Below, in pieces: positions 37,241-45,787 of a DNA stretch of 52,320 nt. The stretch spans positions 1 through 52,320 of IMG/VR virus record IMGVR_UViG_3300021964_000098, one strand, 5' to 3'. This DNA is from a virus. A program made the position numbers and the translations under genes. The notes beneath the pieces are model-generated. The model was not told the DNA's origin and searched no databases. It worked only from the letters and a program-made list of their open reading frames with translations. Within the stretch, counting starts at the first letter, position 1. Each line of letters starts with the position of its first letter.

Positions 37241-38891
37241 GAACTACCTTACAGACGAGGAGGGTAATTTCGTTCTAAAGAAGGACGGAACTCCAAGACG
37301 CAAAGGTGGCAGACCTAAGGGTGCAAAGGGTAGAGGCTACAACTACCATTCAGAAACGAAAGCAAAGATACAGGCGCGGAGAGCTGTACGCAAAAAAGAA
37401 AAAGAAACAGAGCGTACAAGCATTAAACTCTCTCAGCAACGAGAAAAACTAAAAGCCTCTAAAGAAACTCTAAACAAACTAGATAATAATAACAAAAACA
37501 AAGTTATTACTGATGATGTTCTGTCTAAGGTTCCTAAAGCCTTGCGGGAAGAAGCTAACGACAATGTTATCTTCAAACCAAACGCAGGGCCACAGACAGA
37601 CTTCTTAGCAGCTCCTGAGAGGGACGTACTGTATGGTGGAGCAGCAGGGGGTGGTAAGTCCTATGCTATGCTCATAGATCCCCTCAGATATGCTCACAGG
37701 GCCTCTCATAGGGCCTTAATACTAAGACGGTCTATGCCAGAGCTACGAGAGCTAATAGACAAGTCACGAGAGCTGTATCCAAGAGCCTTTCCCGGCTGTA
37801 AGTATCGGGAGGTAGAAAAGCTTTGGAACTTCCCGTCAGGGGCTAAAGTAGAATTTGGATTCTTGGAACGAGATGCAGATGTATATCGTTATCAAGGACA
37901 AGCATATAGTTGGATAGGATTTGATGAGATTACTCACCTACCTACAGAATTTGGATGGAACTATCTGGCTTCGCGTTTACGAACTACAGATCCAGACATT
38001 GTACCTTATATGCGGTGTACAGCTAATCCCGGTGGTGTCGGCGCTCATTGGGTAAAGAAACGGTACATATTACCACACCCGCCCAATGAATCTTTTAAGG
38101 GTGAAGACGGTCTAACCAGAAAGTTTATACCAGCAAGATTAGATGACAATCCTTATCTTGCAGAAGATGGTCGTTATGAGGAGATGCTCAAGGCTCTCCC
38201 TGACATCCAGCGAAAACAATTACTAGAAGGTAATTGGGAAATCGCAGAGGGTGCTGCATTCACTGAGTTTGATACAGCAGCCCACGTAGTTACTCCTTTT
38301 GATATTCCAATAGGATGGGAAAGAATAAAAGGGATTGACTATGGTTATGCGTCAGAGAGTGCCTGTATATGGGGGACAGTTGATCCAACAGACGGCACTT
38401 TAATTATATATAGAGAGTTATACCGTAAAGGACTTACGGGCGAAGATCTTGGAAACATAATAGCTGAAATGGAAGCCCAAGATCCTTTTGCTGTACCCGG
38501 AGTTCTAGATACGGCAGCATGGGCTAAGACAGGTACAACAGGCCCAACTGTAGGCGAGTCGTTGATGCGCGTAGGTCACAAGCTACGAAGAGCAGATAAG
38601 AATCGTATACAAGGTAAGATACAAATTCACGAATACTTGAAGATACAACAAAGCGGTAGGCCGCGACTGCAAATATTTAATACTTGCCCTAACCTGATAC
38701 GTGAACTTCAAAGTATTCCTTTAGATCGGTCAAACCCAGAGGATGTGGATACTCACGCCCCTGACCACGCATATGATGCGTTGAGGTACTTGATAATGTC
38801 AAGGCCCCGAATAGCCGATCCACTAACAAGAATCAGACATATGCATCGTGAACAGGCATTCACGCCTTTAGATTCAGAGTTTGGTTATTGA
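37215..38891 (+). CDS. terL: Terminase large subunit
   Basis: 558 residues. A long basic, charged N-terminal extension (~110 residues; RKGGRPKGAKGRGYNYHSET, Lys/Glu-rich coil) precedes the ATPase: Walker A DVLYGGAAGGGKSYAML, Walker B region YSWIGFDEITHLP, coupling-type CTANPGGVGAHWVKKRY. The nuclease domain starts with IKGIDYGYASESACIWG (first Asp) and continues with GVLDTAAWAKTG and a C-terminal DAYDALRY-type helix (HAPDHAYDALRYLIMSRPRI). Drives DNA packaging and headful or unit cleavage together with TerS and the portal, which follows 13 bases later. Confidence 0.94.
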   Translation: MEEWEKNPENYLTDEEGNFVLKKDGTPRRKGGRPKGAKGRGYNYHSETKAKIQARRAVRKKEKETERTSIKLSQQREKLKASKETLNKLDNNNKNKVITDDVLSKVPKALREEANDNVIFKPNAGPQTDFLAAPERDVLYGGAAGGGKSYAMLIDPLRYAHRASHRALILRRSMPELRELIDKSRELYPRAFPGCKYREVEKLWNFPSGAKVEFGFLERDADVYRYQGQAYSWIGFDEITHLPTEFGWNYLASRLRTTDPDIVPYMRCTANPGGVGAHWVKKRYILPHPPNESFKGEDGLTRKFIPARLDDNPYLAEDGRYEEMLKALPDIQRKQLLEGNWEIAEGAAFTEFDTAAHVVTPFDIPIGWERIKGIDYGYASESACIWGTVDPTDGTLIIYRELYRKGLTGEDLGNIIAEMEAQDPFAVPGVLDTAAWAKTGTTGPTVGESLMRVGHKLRRADKNRIQGKIQIHEYLKIQQSGRPRLQIFNTCPNLIRELQSIPLDRSNPEDVDTHAPDHAYDALRYLIMSRPRIADPLTRIRHMHREQAFTPLDSEFGY

Positions 38892-38904
38892 TATAGGTAA
38901 TAGT

Positions 38905-41088
38905 ATGGCTGATAAAAACTCAATAACAGATAACGCTAATAACGTCTATTTTCAAGATGTAGAGGGCGAGCAGGGTAAGACACTTAACCTTGAGGAGTCC
39001 CTTCACAATCAATTTACTGGCGTTATTTATGATCGTTATCAATCAGCCAAGGATGCTAGAGATCATGACGAAAAGCGTTGGATAACTGGCTATCATAATT
39101 ACCGTGGATTGTACCCCAAGCACTATAAGTTTAGAGAATCAGAAAAATCTAGAGTATTTGTAAAAGTAACTAAAACTAAAGTGCTTGCTGCTTTTGGTCA
39201 GCTAGTTGATGTAGTCTTTGGTTCCAATAAGCTCCCAATTGGAATATCTGAAACAAAGATGCCGGAAGGTGTAGCTGAGTACGCTCATCTAGACACGCAA
39301 AATCCGGTTCCCAGCATTGAGACTAGCTCGCCAGCCCCGGAGCCTAGCGCAACTAATCCTTACGATGTAGGGTATGCAGGTGACGGAAAACAGGTCTTAA
39401 ATGCCGGGGCAACCTATAATAAGGGAGAAACAGAAGATATAGATGCTGTGCTGAAGGATGTGTTGACTGATGGTGGCTCTGCTATCCCACAGTTTTACGA
39501 AACCAAGCCAGCACAAGAAGCCGCTAGACGCATGGAAAAACTTATCCATGATCAGATAGAAGAGTCTAAAGGATCTAGCGAGATACGTAATGCACTGTTT
39601 GAATGTGCGTTGTTTGGCACAGGTATTGTTAAAGGCCCATTTAATTTTAATAAAACTCTGAATCGTTGGGAAGAAAACGCAGAGGGTCAGAGAGAATACA
39701 ATCCAGTAGAAGTACGAGTACCCCGCATAGAGTTTGTTAGCATCTGGGATTTCTTTCCAGATCCTAACGCAACTAACATGGATGAATGCGAATACGCTTT
39801 CCATCGTCACAAGATGAACAAGTCACAAGTACGTGCTTTGGCCCGTATGCCTTATTTTGATAAGGATGCTATACGTGCTACTCTACAGATGGGGCCTAAC
39901 TACGAGCCGGAGCATTACGAACACGAACTAAAAGATGACCAACGCTCAGAAGACTATGGCTCCGGTCAGTACGAAGTCTTGGAGTATTGGGGCATCATGG
40001 ATGCTGAATATGCCAAGCAAGTTGGCATGGAGCTTCCTGAAGATACTGATGACTTAGACGAAGTACAAATAAACGCTTGGGTATGTAATGGTAATATACT
40101 CAGGGCTGTTGTTAATCCGTTTACGCCTCATCGTATTCCTTACAATGCTTTTCCTTATGAGCGTAATCCATACAGTTTCTTTGGCATTGGTGTTGCCGAA
40201 AACATGGATGACTCTCAAAAGATTATGAATGGTCATGCACGTATGGCTATTGATAACCTTGCCCTGTCAGGCTCTCTAGTATTTGATGTTGACGAGTCTT
40301 CTCTTGTGGGTGGTCAAAGCATGGAGATATATCCGGGGAAGATCTTTAAGCGTCAAGCTGGAGTACCCGGACAGGCTATTAATGGCGTAAAGTTTCCTAA
40401 TACATCCAATGAAAACATGATGATGTTTGATCGTTTCCGGCAGCTTGCAGACGAGCAAACAGGTATTCCTAGTTACTCACACGGGCAAACAGGTGTACAG
40501 AGCATGACACGTACCGCATCTGGTATGTCCATGCTTTTAGGTGCAGCCTCACTAAACATCAAAACAGTTATAAAAAATCTAGACGATTTTCTGTTGCGTC
40601 CTTTGGGCGAAGCTTATTATCAGTGGAATATGCAGTTTTTAGATAATAAACTAAATATAGAAGGAGATCTAGAAGTAAAAGCTACAGGTACTAACAGCCT
40701 GATGCAAAAAGAAGTACGTAGTCAACGCTTGACAATGTTCTTGCAAACAGCGCAAAATCCTTCAATTGCACCATTTATTAAAATTAACAAGCTTATCAGC
40801 GAACTGGCTTATTCATTAGAACTTGACCCAGAAGAACTATTGAATGATCCAGAAGAAGCCGCTGTGATGGCTAGAATCATAGGATTACAAAATGCTGGAC
40901 AAGGCACTGGTCAGGAGGCTCAAGCCGCTAGTGAACAACCCGGAGATGTGGGAGGCCCTGAAGGATTACCTCCAGAAGGCCAAGATGTCGGAGTTACGGG
41001 TACTGGCGGTGGCAACATCGGAACTGGAAATGTACCGCAGTCAGGGGAGAGTGAATTCTCTGGAACGCTTAGAGAAGTTGCGGGATAA
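38905..41088 (+). CDS. Portal (head-tail connector) protein
   Basis: 727 residues from ATG 38905; a TTG-started longer form from 38881 is possible but overlaps terL. Segments typical of marine podovirus portals: KRWITGYHNYRGLYPKHYKF, FVSIWDFFPDPNATNMDECE-YAFHRHKMNK, YEVLEYWGIMDAEYAKQ, NPFTPHRIPYNAFPYERNPY, GIGVAENMDDSQKIMNGHAR, and TGVQSMTRTASGMSMLLGAA. Forms the dodecameric vertex through which DNA is packed. The last ~65 residues are low-complexity (Gly/Gln/Pro/Glu-rich) and overlap another gene in a different frame (40892-41113). Confidence 0.92.
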   Translation: MADKNSITDNANNVYFQDVEGEQGKTLNLEESLHNQFTGVIYDRYQSAKDARDHDEKRWITGYHNYRGLYPKHYKFRESEKSRVFVKVTKTKVLAAFGQLVDVVFGSNKLPIGISETKMPEGVAEYAHLDTQNPVPSIETSSPAPEPSATNPYDVGYAGDGKQVLNAGATYNKGETEDIDAVLKDVLTDGGSAIPQFYETKPAQEAARRMEKLIHDQIEESKGSSEIRNALFECALFGTGIVKGPFNFNKTLNRWEENAEGQREYNPVEVRVPRIEFVSIWDFFPDPNATNMDECEYAFHRHKMNKSQVRALARMPYFDKDAIRATLQMGPNYEPEHYEHELKDDQRSEDYGSGQYEVLEYWGIMDAEYAKQVGMELPEDTDDLDEVQINAWVCNGNILRAVVNPFTPHRIPYNAFPYERNPYSFFGIGVAENMDDSQKIMNGHARMAIDNLALSGSLVFDVDESSLVGGQSMEIYPGKIFKRQAGVPGQAINGVKFPNTSNENMMMFDRFRQLADEQTGIPSYSHGQTGVQSMTRTASGMSMLLGAASLNIKTVIKNLDDFLLRPLGEAYYQWNMQFLDNKLNIEGDLEVKATGTNSLMQKEVRSQRLTMFLQTAQNPSIAPFIKINKLISELAYSLELDPEELLNDPEEAAVMARIIGLQNAGQGTGQEAQAASEQPGDVGGPEGLPPEGQDVGVTGTGGGNIGTGNVPQSGESEFSGTLREVAG

Positions 41089-41113
41089 CGTAAATGATTT
41101 TGCCAAAGAGTAG
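40892..41113 (+). CDS. Overprinted small protein in the portal 3' end
   Basis: 73 residues read in another frame over the last 197 bases of the portal gene and 25 bases beyond. Sequence: VRRLKPLVNNPEMWEALKDY, then LRVLAVATSELEMYRSQGRV-NSLERLEKLRDNVNDF. It is well-formed, helical and resembles small proteins that follow portal genes in other marine podoviruses ('MWxxLxxYL ... QGxxxxLxxLxxLRD'). AGGA lies seven bases before the ATG. The portal tail in the same stretch is low-complexity, so this frame seems to be the constrained one. Confidence 0.7.
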   Translation: MLDKALVRRLKPLVNNPEMWEALKDYLQKAKMSELRVLAVATSELEMYRSQGRVNSLERLEKLRDNVNDFAKE

Positions 41114-41117
41114 AAAT

Positions 41118-41342
41118 ATGTCTTTAATGATATTGGACGCATTAGCAGCTAAATACGAAGCTGATATGCATGGGCTACAAGTAAACATAGCAAATTATTT
41201 TTCTAATGCTGTGGGTGTAGCTGAACATCCAGATATTGTAGAAGAAGTAGATAAACTGATTGAACAAGTTGCGACAGCCGAAGAAAAATTAAAAATTGTT
41301 AATGAAATTTATGAAGTAGAAAAAGGTAATTTAGATGTCTAA
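41118..41342 (+). CDS. Small helical hypothetical protein
   Basis: 74 residues from ATG 41118; an open start at 41094 would overlap the previous gene. Helical and acidic: MILDALAAKYEADMHGLQVN, then ANYFSNAVGVAEHPDIVEEV and a long charged C-terminal helix. No family recognised; in this location many podoviruses have small head-completion or scaffold-like proteins. Overlaps the next start by eight bases. Confidence 0.6.
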   Translation: MSLMILDALAAKYEADMHGLQVNIANYFSNAVGVAEHPDIVEEVDKLIEQVATAEEKLKIVNEIYEVEKGNLDV

Positions 41343-41508
41343 GAGCAGAGTGAACGAGGCTGGTAATTATACTAAGCCCACAATGCGAAAGAATCTTTTT
41401 AATAAAATTAAAGCTGCTGGTAAAGGTGGTAAACCCGGACAGTGGTCAGCGCGTAAAGCCCAGATGCTTGCTAAAGAATACAAAGCCAAAGGCGGCGGTT
41501 ACAAGTGA
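41335..41508 (+). CDS. Small Gly/Lys-rich protein with PGQWSARKAQ...GGGY motif
   Basis: 57 residues: SKSRVNEAGNYTKPTMRKNL, then GKGGKPGQWSARKAQMLAKE and YKAKGGGYK at the end. The motif 'G-x-PGQWSARKAQxLAxxYxxxGGGY' is a widespread signature in small phage and giant-virus proteins (recalled as a DUF; number not certain). It likely accompanies virion assembly as a packaged or decoration peptide, but function is unknown. Overlaps the upstream gene by eight bases. Confidence 0.72.
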   Translation: MSKSRVNEAGNYTKPTMRKNLFNKIKAAGKGGKPGQWSARKAQMLAKEYKAKGGGYK

Positions 41509-41615
41509 AAGGTTTGTTTTGGAGTCCTCTTCAGAAAAAACTTGTTTCATATGATGAATGGATAAAAGACGCAGAGAAGCAAGATGACATTAAAAAAGTC
41601 TCAGCAATCTCTTAA
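41505..41615 (+). CDS. Possible very small protein
   Basis: 36 residues from GTG 41505, overlapping the previous stop (GTGA): MKGLFWSPLQKKLVSYDEWI, then KDAEKQDDIKKVSAIS. It fills the gap before the next gene and overlaps it by 32 bases. Trp/Tyr content and the SYDEWI phrase look protein-like, but with no ribosome-binding site seen this is tentative. Confidence 0.4.
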   Translation: MKGLFWSPLQKKLVSYDEWIKDAEKQDDIKKVSAIS

Positions 41616-42552
41616 AGATTGGACATCTCAGAAGTGGAGAACCAAAAGCGGTAAGCCTTCCACTCAAGGCTCTGAAGCTACAGGTGAAAGGTATCTGCCT
41701 GAAAAAGCTATCAAGGCTATGTCTAGTTCTGAATATGCAGCAAGTACAAAAAAGAAAAGAGAAGATACTGCAAAAGGAAGACAGCATTCTAAGCAGCCTG
41801 AAAAAGCTGCGGAAACAGCACGTAAATACAGGAACACAGGTGGTATTGTGAACAAAGCTAAATTTAAAACTGTAATGGAAGAATTTGGAGCAGGTAAATT
41901 AAAGTCTAGCTCTGGCGATACCGTAACTTCTAGAGATCAAGCTCTTGCAATTGCTTATGCTCAATCTAGAGCCGCCAAGCAAATGGGTGGTTTAATGGAG
42001 GCTGCAAAACAACAACAGCCTTTGTTTAGAATGGCGGGAGGTGGGTCTATGATGGTTCCTACTGAAGGCGTTCCTCAAGATACCTACCCAAACATACCAC
42101 CCGAAGAAATGGCAGAAGCCAAAGCTTCACAGCTCCCTGATGAACAGATGGAGCAAGACTATTTTGGTTATGTAATCAATGAAACACTTGATCCTACCGA
42201 ACAAGAATATTTAAAGAATGCTCTAGAATCAGACCCACAGCTTAGTGCTATTATAGACAAAGTTGTGATGACTGCTTCTGAGTTTTCTGGGGCCGGAGAA
42301 GTTGAAGGCCCCGGAACTGGTGTATCGGACTCAATACCCGCTAGATTATCTGACGGAGAGTTTGTATTCACTAAAAAAGCTACCGATCAATTAGGTGCTG
42401 ACAACCTCCAAGTTATGATGGACGAGGCTGAACGTGCTTATGATGGTGGCTTAATGAGTCGGCCTTCTGATACCACACAAACAGCTTTAACTGACGAAGA
42501 AAAGATTCAGCGTCAAATGGCTGGAGCAAACAGAATGCCGAGTATTCGTTAA
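41584..42552 (+). CDS. Structural / assembly protein with RYLPEKAIKAMSSSEYAA domain
   Basis: 322 residues. Residues ~1-75 carry KDWTSQKWRTKSGKPSTQGS and ERYLPEKAIKAMSSSEYAAS, a basic domain also seen in other phages and large DNA viruses. The middle is Gln/Ala-rich with a short Gly stretch (MAGGGSMMVPTEG). The C-terminal third holds DSIPARLSDGEFVFTKKATD followed by LGADNLQVMMDEAERAYDGG, a pattern shared by marine-phage structural proteins, possibly linking to capsid or portal. Between portal and scaffold genes, so probably a minor capsid or internal component. Exact function unknown. Confidence 0.65.
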   Translation: MTLKKSQQSLKDWTSQKWRTKSGKPSTQGSEATGERYLPEKAIKAMSSSEYAASTKKKREDTAKGRQHSKQPEKAAETARKYRNTGGIVNKAKFKTVMEEFGAGKLKSSSGDTVTSRDQALAIAYAQSRAAKQMGGLMEAAKQQQPLFRMAGGGSMMVPTEGVPQDTYPNIPPEEMAEAKASQLPDEQMEQDYFGYVINETLDPTEQEYLKNALESDPQLSAIIDKVVMTASEFSGAGEVEGPGTGVSDSIPARLSDGEFVFTKKATDQLGADNLQVMMDEAERAYDGGLMSRPSDTTQTALTDEEKIQRQMAGANRMPSIR

Positions 42553-42555
42553 CAC

Positions 42556-42631
42556 GGCTACCTTGAAGGAACAAGCCCCTATCAGTCTGACGAGACATTT
42601 AGAATAGGCTACCTTGTAGACAACAAGCCCC
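42556..42631 (+). repeat. Pair of GGCTACCTTG...CAAGCCCC direct repeats before the scaffold gene
   Basis: Two copies, 42556-42579 and 42607-42631, each with GGCTACCTTG and CAAGCCCC separated by 6-7 bases. Start-to-start distance is 51 bases. They fill the 94-base gap between the structural gene and the scaffold start, whose Shine-Dalgarno (GGAG) follows. Role unknown; could be an RNA structure or processing signal. Confidence 0.65.
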
Positions 42632-42646
42632 GTTTGGAGAAGTAAC

Positions 42647-43486
42647 ATGACTGTTGCAGAAAAACTAGAGGAACAAGAAGCAAATCCTTATAACATGAAG
42701 AAAGATTGGCACAAAGGCGAAACTCCCCGCATGGAGAGTGCTGATGGCCTTTTCTTTGCACCTGAACCTTCTAAGGCCACCTCCAGCGAAGAAGCTGAAG
42801 CCCCTGAAAAAAAAGAGTCTAAGGATGTAAATTATAAGAAACGCTATGACGATCTAAAGAAGCATTACGATAGTAAAGTTTCTGAATTTAAACAGCGTGA
42901 GCAAGAACTGTTGGCCGAAGCAAAAACAAATGCTCCCCAGTACCAAGCTCCTAAAACTGTTGAAGAGATAGAAGCTTTCAGGAAAAAGAATCCTGATCTG
43001 TATGAAACGGTAGAGACTGTAGCTCACTTTCAGAACGAACAGCAACTGGCAGATATACGCCAAGAGCTAGTTTCACTGAAGCAACGTGAAGCAGACATAG
43101 CCAAGAAAGAAGCTGAAGTTGAGTTGCGTCAAAGGCATCCCGACTTTGAGGACATTCGGGGTAATGAAAAGTTTCATGAATGGGCCAAAGCTCAACCGGA
43201 TCAAATACAGGATTGGATTTATAATAATCCTAATAATGCTGGTTTAGCTAGTAAAGCGATTGATTTGTATAAGATAGAAAATAATATTACTGCACAGCCA
43301 ACCAAAAGGAAGTCTGTATCGCAAGGAAGTGCAGCAGATATGGTTTCTACTAAAACGAAATCCATTGACACTAAACAACCTAAGATATGGACTGAACGGG
43401 AAATTGCTAAAATGTCCGTAACTGAGTTTGATAAATATCAAGAAGAAATTAATCAAGCAATTAGTGAAGGACGAGTAATTAAATAA
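42647..43486 (+). CDS. Capsid scaffolding protein
   Basis: 279 residues, highly charged, directly before the major capsid gene. Acidic N-terminal half, coiled-coil centre (KKRYDDLKKHYDSKVSEFKQ; QLADIRQELVSLKQREADIA), then HPDFEDIRGNEKFHEWAKAQ-PDQIQDWIYNNPNNA, a block common in scaffolds of marine podoviruses, and a C-terminal helix (TEREIAKMSVTEFDKYQEEI) expected to bind capsid subunits. Directs procapsid assembly and leaves before DNA filling. Ribosome-binding site GGAG upstream. Confidence 0.88.
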   Translation: MTVAEKLEEQEANPYNMKKDWHKGETPRMESADGLFFAPEPSKATSSEEAEAPEKKESKDVNYKKRYDDLKKHYDSKVSEFKQREQELLAEAKTNAPQYQAPKTVEEIEAFRKKNPDLYETVETVAHFQNEQQLADIRQELVSLKQREADIAKKEAEVELRQRHPDFEDIRGNEKFHEWAKAQPDQIQDWIYNNPNNAGLASKAIDLYKIENNITAQPTKRKSVSQGSAADMVSTKTKSIDTKQPKIWTEREIAKMSVTEFDKYQEEINQAISEGRVIK

Positions 43487-43512
43487 TTTGTCTTTTATTG
43501 AGGTAATTAAAA

Positions 43513-44502
43513 ATGGCTTATAACCAATCCGATCAGTATTTTGAGCCGAGTACGGATACTGATGCTAACTTTGCGAACTCCGTAGCGGGTCAGAACAATT
43601 CATTCTTCCTTCCTGCTATTTATAGCAAGGCGGTACTGAATTTCTTCCGTAAGGCTTCTGTAGCCGAGGCAATCACTAACACTGATTATGCCGGGGAGAT
43701 TTCCGCTTACGGTGATTCTGTAAAGATCATCAAAGAACCTACCATCACTGTCTACCAGTATGAACGTGGTCAGGACGTAGCTTCAACTAAATTGACCGAC
43801 CAAGAGGTAACTCTGGTTGTTGATACTGCGAATGCTTTTAAATTCATCGTAGATGACATTGAGAGCAATATGTCTCACGTTAACTTCCGCGAAGTAGCTG
43901 CATCTTCTGCTGCTTACTCTTTGCGTGATGCTTTTGACGAAGGCGTAATCGCTACTATGTTTGCTGGCGTTCCTGCTTCAAGCCCAAATCACATTCTGGG
44001 TTCTGACAGTGCTACTGACCTTGCTGCTGGTACTTTTGACGGTGCTGGTAATCTTGACATTGGCTTTGGAGCTTCTGAGCATGATCCAATTGACGTTCTT
44101 TCACACATGGCCCGTCTGCTTGACGAGCAAAATGTTCCTGAAGAAGGCCGTTGGTTCCTTGCAAATCCAGAGTTCTATGAGCAGCTTGTACAAAGCAACT
44201 CTAAGCTCTTGTCTGTAGATTACAATGCTGGTCAAGGTTCAATCCGTAATGGCTTGGTATCTTCTGGCAAGCTACGTGGATTTGATATGTACAAGACTAA
44301 CAACATTGCAGCGACTACTAATGCCGCTGGTAAGTGTCTGGCTGGTCACATGTCATCTACCTGTACTGCTCAGACTATTGTTAACACTGAAGTAATTCGT
44401 GATCCAAGCAGCTTTGGTGACATTGTACGTGGCCTCCATGTTTATGGAGCCAAAGTACTGCGTCCAGAAGCTCTGGTATCCGCATTCTACGGTATTGACT
44501 AA
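43513..44502 (+). CDS. Major capsid protein
   Basis: 329 residues, HK97-like fold expected. Features: NSFFLPAIYSKAVLNFFRKA (N-terminal), YAGEISAYGDSVKIIKEPTI, DTANAFKFIVDDIESNMSHV (conserved 'FxVDDxE'), RWFLANPEFYEQLVQSNSKL, GKLRGFDMYKTNNI, and a C-terminal LHVYGAKVLRPEALVSAFYG. This order is typical for T7-like marine phage capsids. Codon use is richer in C-ending codons than in neighbouring genes, consistent with high expression. Followed at once by a terminator, as in T7. Confidence 0.93.
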   Translation: MAYNQSDQYFEPSTDTDANFANSVAGQNNSFFLPAIYSKAVLNFFRKASVAEAITNTDYAGEISAYGDSVKIIKEPTITVYQYERGQDVASTKLTDQEVTLVVDTANAFKFIVDDIESNMSHVNFREVAASSAAYSLRDAFDEGVIATMFAGVPASSPNHILGSDSATDLAAGTFDGAGNLDIGFGASEHDPIDVLSHMARLLDEQNVPEEGRWFLANPEFYEQLVQSNSKLLSVDYNAGQGSIRNGLVSSGKLRGFDMYKTNNIAATTNAAGKCLAGHMSSTCTAQTIVNTEVIRDPSSFGDIVRGLHVYGAKVLRPEALVSAFYGID

Positions 44503-44509
44503 GATTATC

Positions 44510-44537
44510 GGGGGTCTGAAATATGGCCCCCTTTAAT
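44510..44537 (+). terminator. Rho-independent terminator after the capsid gene
   Basis: GGGGGTC (44510-44516), loop TGAAATAT, GGCCCCC (44525-44531; one G-T pair), then TTTAATT. Lies 8 bases after the major capsid stop. Partial termination here would make capsid mRNA more abundant than tail mRNA, as T7 does after gene 10. Confidence 0.75.
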
Positions 44538-44552
44538 TTATGGAGTTTATAA

Positions 44553-44723
44553 GTGCCTCAAATTGGAAGCGAACAAAACCCCGTTAGATTTAACGTAAAC
44601 AACAAAGTTAAAATCCGTGCTAAATATTATAGACACGAAGATAAGAAAAAAGCTGACGAAAATTATGATAGGATTTTTAGAAATCTTGATAACCCTGTAA
44701 ATCATAGAGAGGAAAAAAAATGA
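44553..44723 (+). CDS. Small basic protein after the capsid gene
   Basis: 56 residues from GTG 44553 with GGAG upstream (44542): MPQIGSEQNPVRFNVNNKVK, then YYRHEDKKKADENYDRIFRN and a basic tail. No known motif. The stop overlaps the next start (ATGA), and its AGAGAGGA-rich 3' end supplies the ribosome-binding site for the following gene. Function unknown; perhaps a capsid-associated peptide. Confidence 0.6.
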   Translation: MPQIGSEQNPVRFNVNNKVKIRAKYYRHEDKKKADENYDRIFRNLDNPVNHREEKK

Positions 44724-44869
44724 TGGATTACGGCAAAAAGAAAATGATGGGCGGTGGTTATAATAAATATAACAAAGGCGGTAAAGCTAACGGAAACAAA
44801 ATGGCTCGCCGTGAATACAGCAAAGGCGGTTCTGTTAGTAGTGCTATGAAAACTGCCAAACCTTGCTAA
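44720..44869 (+). CDS. Very small Gly/Lys-rich virion-type peptide
   Basis: 49 residues: MMDYGKKKMMGGGYNKYNKG, then REYSKGGSVSSAMKTAKPC. Short Gly/Lys/Met-rich peptides ending in 'AMKTAKPC'-like sequences occur next to capsid and tail genes of marine podoviruses (from memory) and may be packaged or head-associated. The ATG overlaps the upstream stop, with a strong AGAGAGGA site before it. Confidence 0.65.
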   Translation: MMDYGKKKMMGGGYNKYNKGGKANGNKMARREYSKGGSVSSAMKTAKPC

Positions 44870-44870
44870 C

Positions 44871-45017
44871 ATGAAAGTTCAAGCCCCTGAAGGTTACCAC
44901 TGGATGAAGAGTGGTAAAAGCTACAAACTTATGAAAGACCCTAAAGATGGCTACAAATCTCACCGGGGTGCTTCAAAGTCTGCTAACTTTGAAATTCAAA
45001 AGGTTCATAAAAAATAA
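44871..45017 (+). CDS. Small basic peptide before tail tube A
   Basis: 48 residues: MKVQAPEGYHWMKSGKSYKL, then YKSHRGASKSANFEIQKVHK. 'APxGYHWMKsG..YKLM' followed by a basic C-terminus is a recurrent small phage protein (from memory); function unknown. It begins one base after the preceding stop and overlaps the TTPA start by one base. Confidence 0.65.
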   Translation: MKVQAPEGYHWMKSGKSYKLMKDPKDGYKSHRGASKSANFEIQKVHKK

Positions 45018-45787
45018 TGGCTAAGACTTATTTACAGTTAACGAATGAGCTGCTAAGAGAATTAAATGAAGTTGTACTGACTTCTTCTAATTTTGCTTCA
45101 GCTATTGGTATACAGGCTCATGCAAAAGACTGTATTAATAGAGCCTATTTAGATATTGTTACCGAAGAACCTAAGTGGCCTTTTCTGGCTACAGGTGAAA
45201 GTGGTGCTACAGATCCGATGTTTGGTAATGTTTCTGTTGAGACTACTGCCGGAACAAGATGGTATGAACTAAAAGCTGCTAGTGATAATTTAACTACAGA
45301 CTATGCAGCTATTGATTGGGATAATTTTTATATAACAACTATAGGAGTCAGCGGTGAATCTGCTCCTTATGTTTCTAAAAATTTAAGTTACATTACTATA
45401 GATTCATGGAAAGATTTTAGAAGAACTAGAGAAAACGCTGATGATGCAGATACCCAAAACTGGGGTGAGCCTAACGCAGTGGTTCGTAGTCTTGATGGGC
45501 GTAAGTTTGGGCTAAGCCCTATACCTAAAAAAGCTTACAAGATTTGGTTCTTTGCTTATGATCTTCCTACAGAGCTGTCTGCTTATTCTGATGAAATAGT
45601 TTTTCCAGATATTTACAGCACTGTAGTTACGGCCAAAGCTAGATATTATCTTTATCAGTTTAAAGATAATCCCCAAGCATCAGCATTTGCATTAGAAGAC
45701 TACAAGAAAGGTCTAAGAAGCATGAGAGAAAATCTTCTTGGGCCTAGTACATCTTATTTTAAAGATGACAGAGTGGTGTATATCTAA
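45017..45787 (+). CDS. Tail tubular protein A
   Basis: 256 residues. N-terminal MAKTYLQLTNELLRELNEVV followed by helices with DCINRAYLDIVTEEPKWPFL, and conserved beta elements (TAGTRWYELKAASDNL; SYITIDSWKDFRRTRE), then FPDIYSTVVTAKARYYLYQF. Matches T7 gp11-type proteins, which make the ring between portal and tail nozzle. One-base overlap with the preceding gene and with tail tubular protein B. Confidence 0.85.
   Translation: MAKTYLQLTNELLRELNEVVLTSSNFASAIGIQAHAKDCINRAYLDIVTEEPKWPFLATGESGATDPMFGNVSVETTAGTRWYELKAASDNLTTDYAAIDWDNFYITTIGVSGESAPYVSKNLSYITIDSWKDFRRTRENADDADTQNWGEPNAVVRSLDGRKFGLSPIPKKAYKIWFFAYDLPTELSAYSDEIVFPDIYSTVVTAKARYYLYQFKDNPQASAFALEDYKKGLRSMRENLLGPSTSYFKDDRVVYI

Noticed and set aside
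39397-39810. 137-residue minus-strand frame over the portal gene
   Set aside because: Antisense shadow with random hydrophobic composition and no ribosome-binding site in a region where all genes run rightward.
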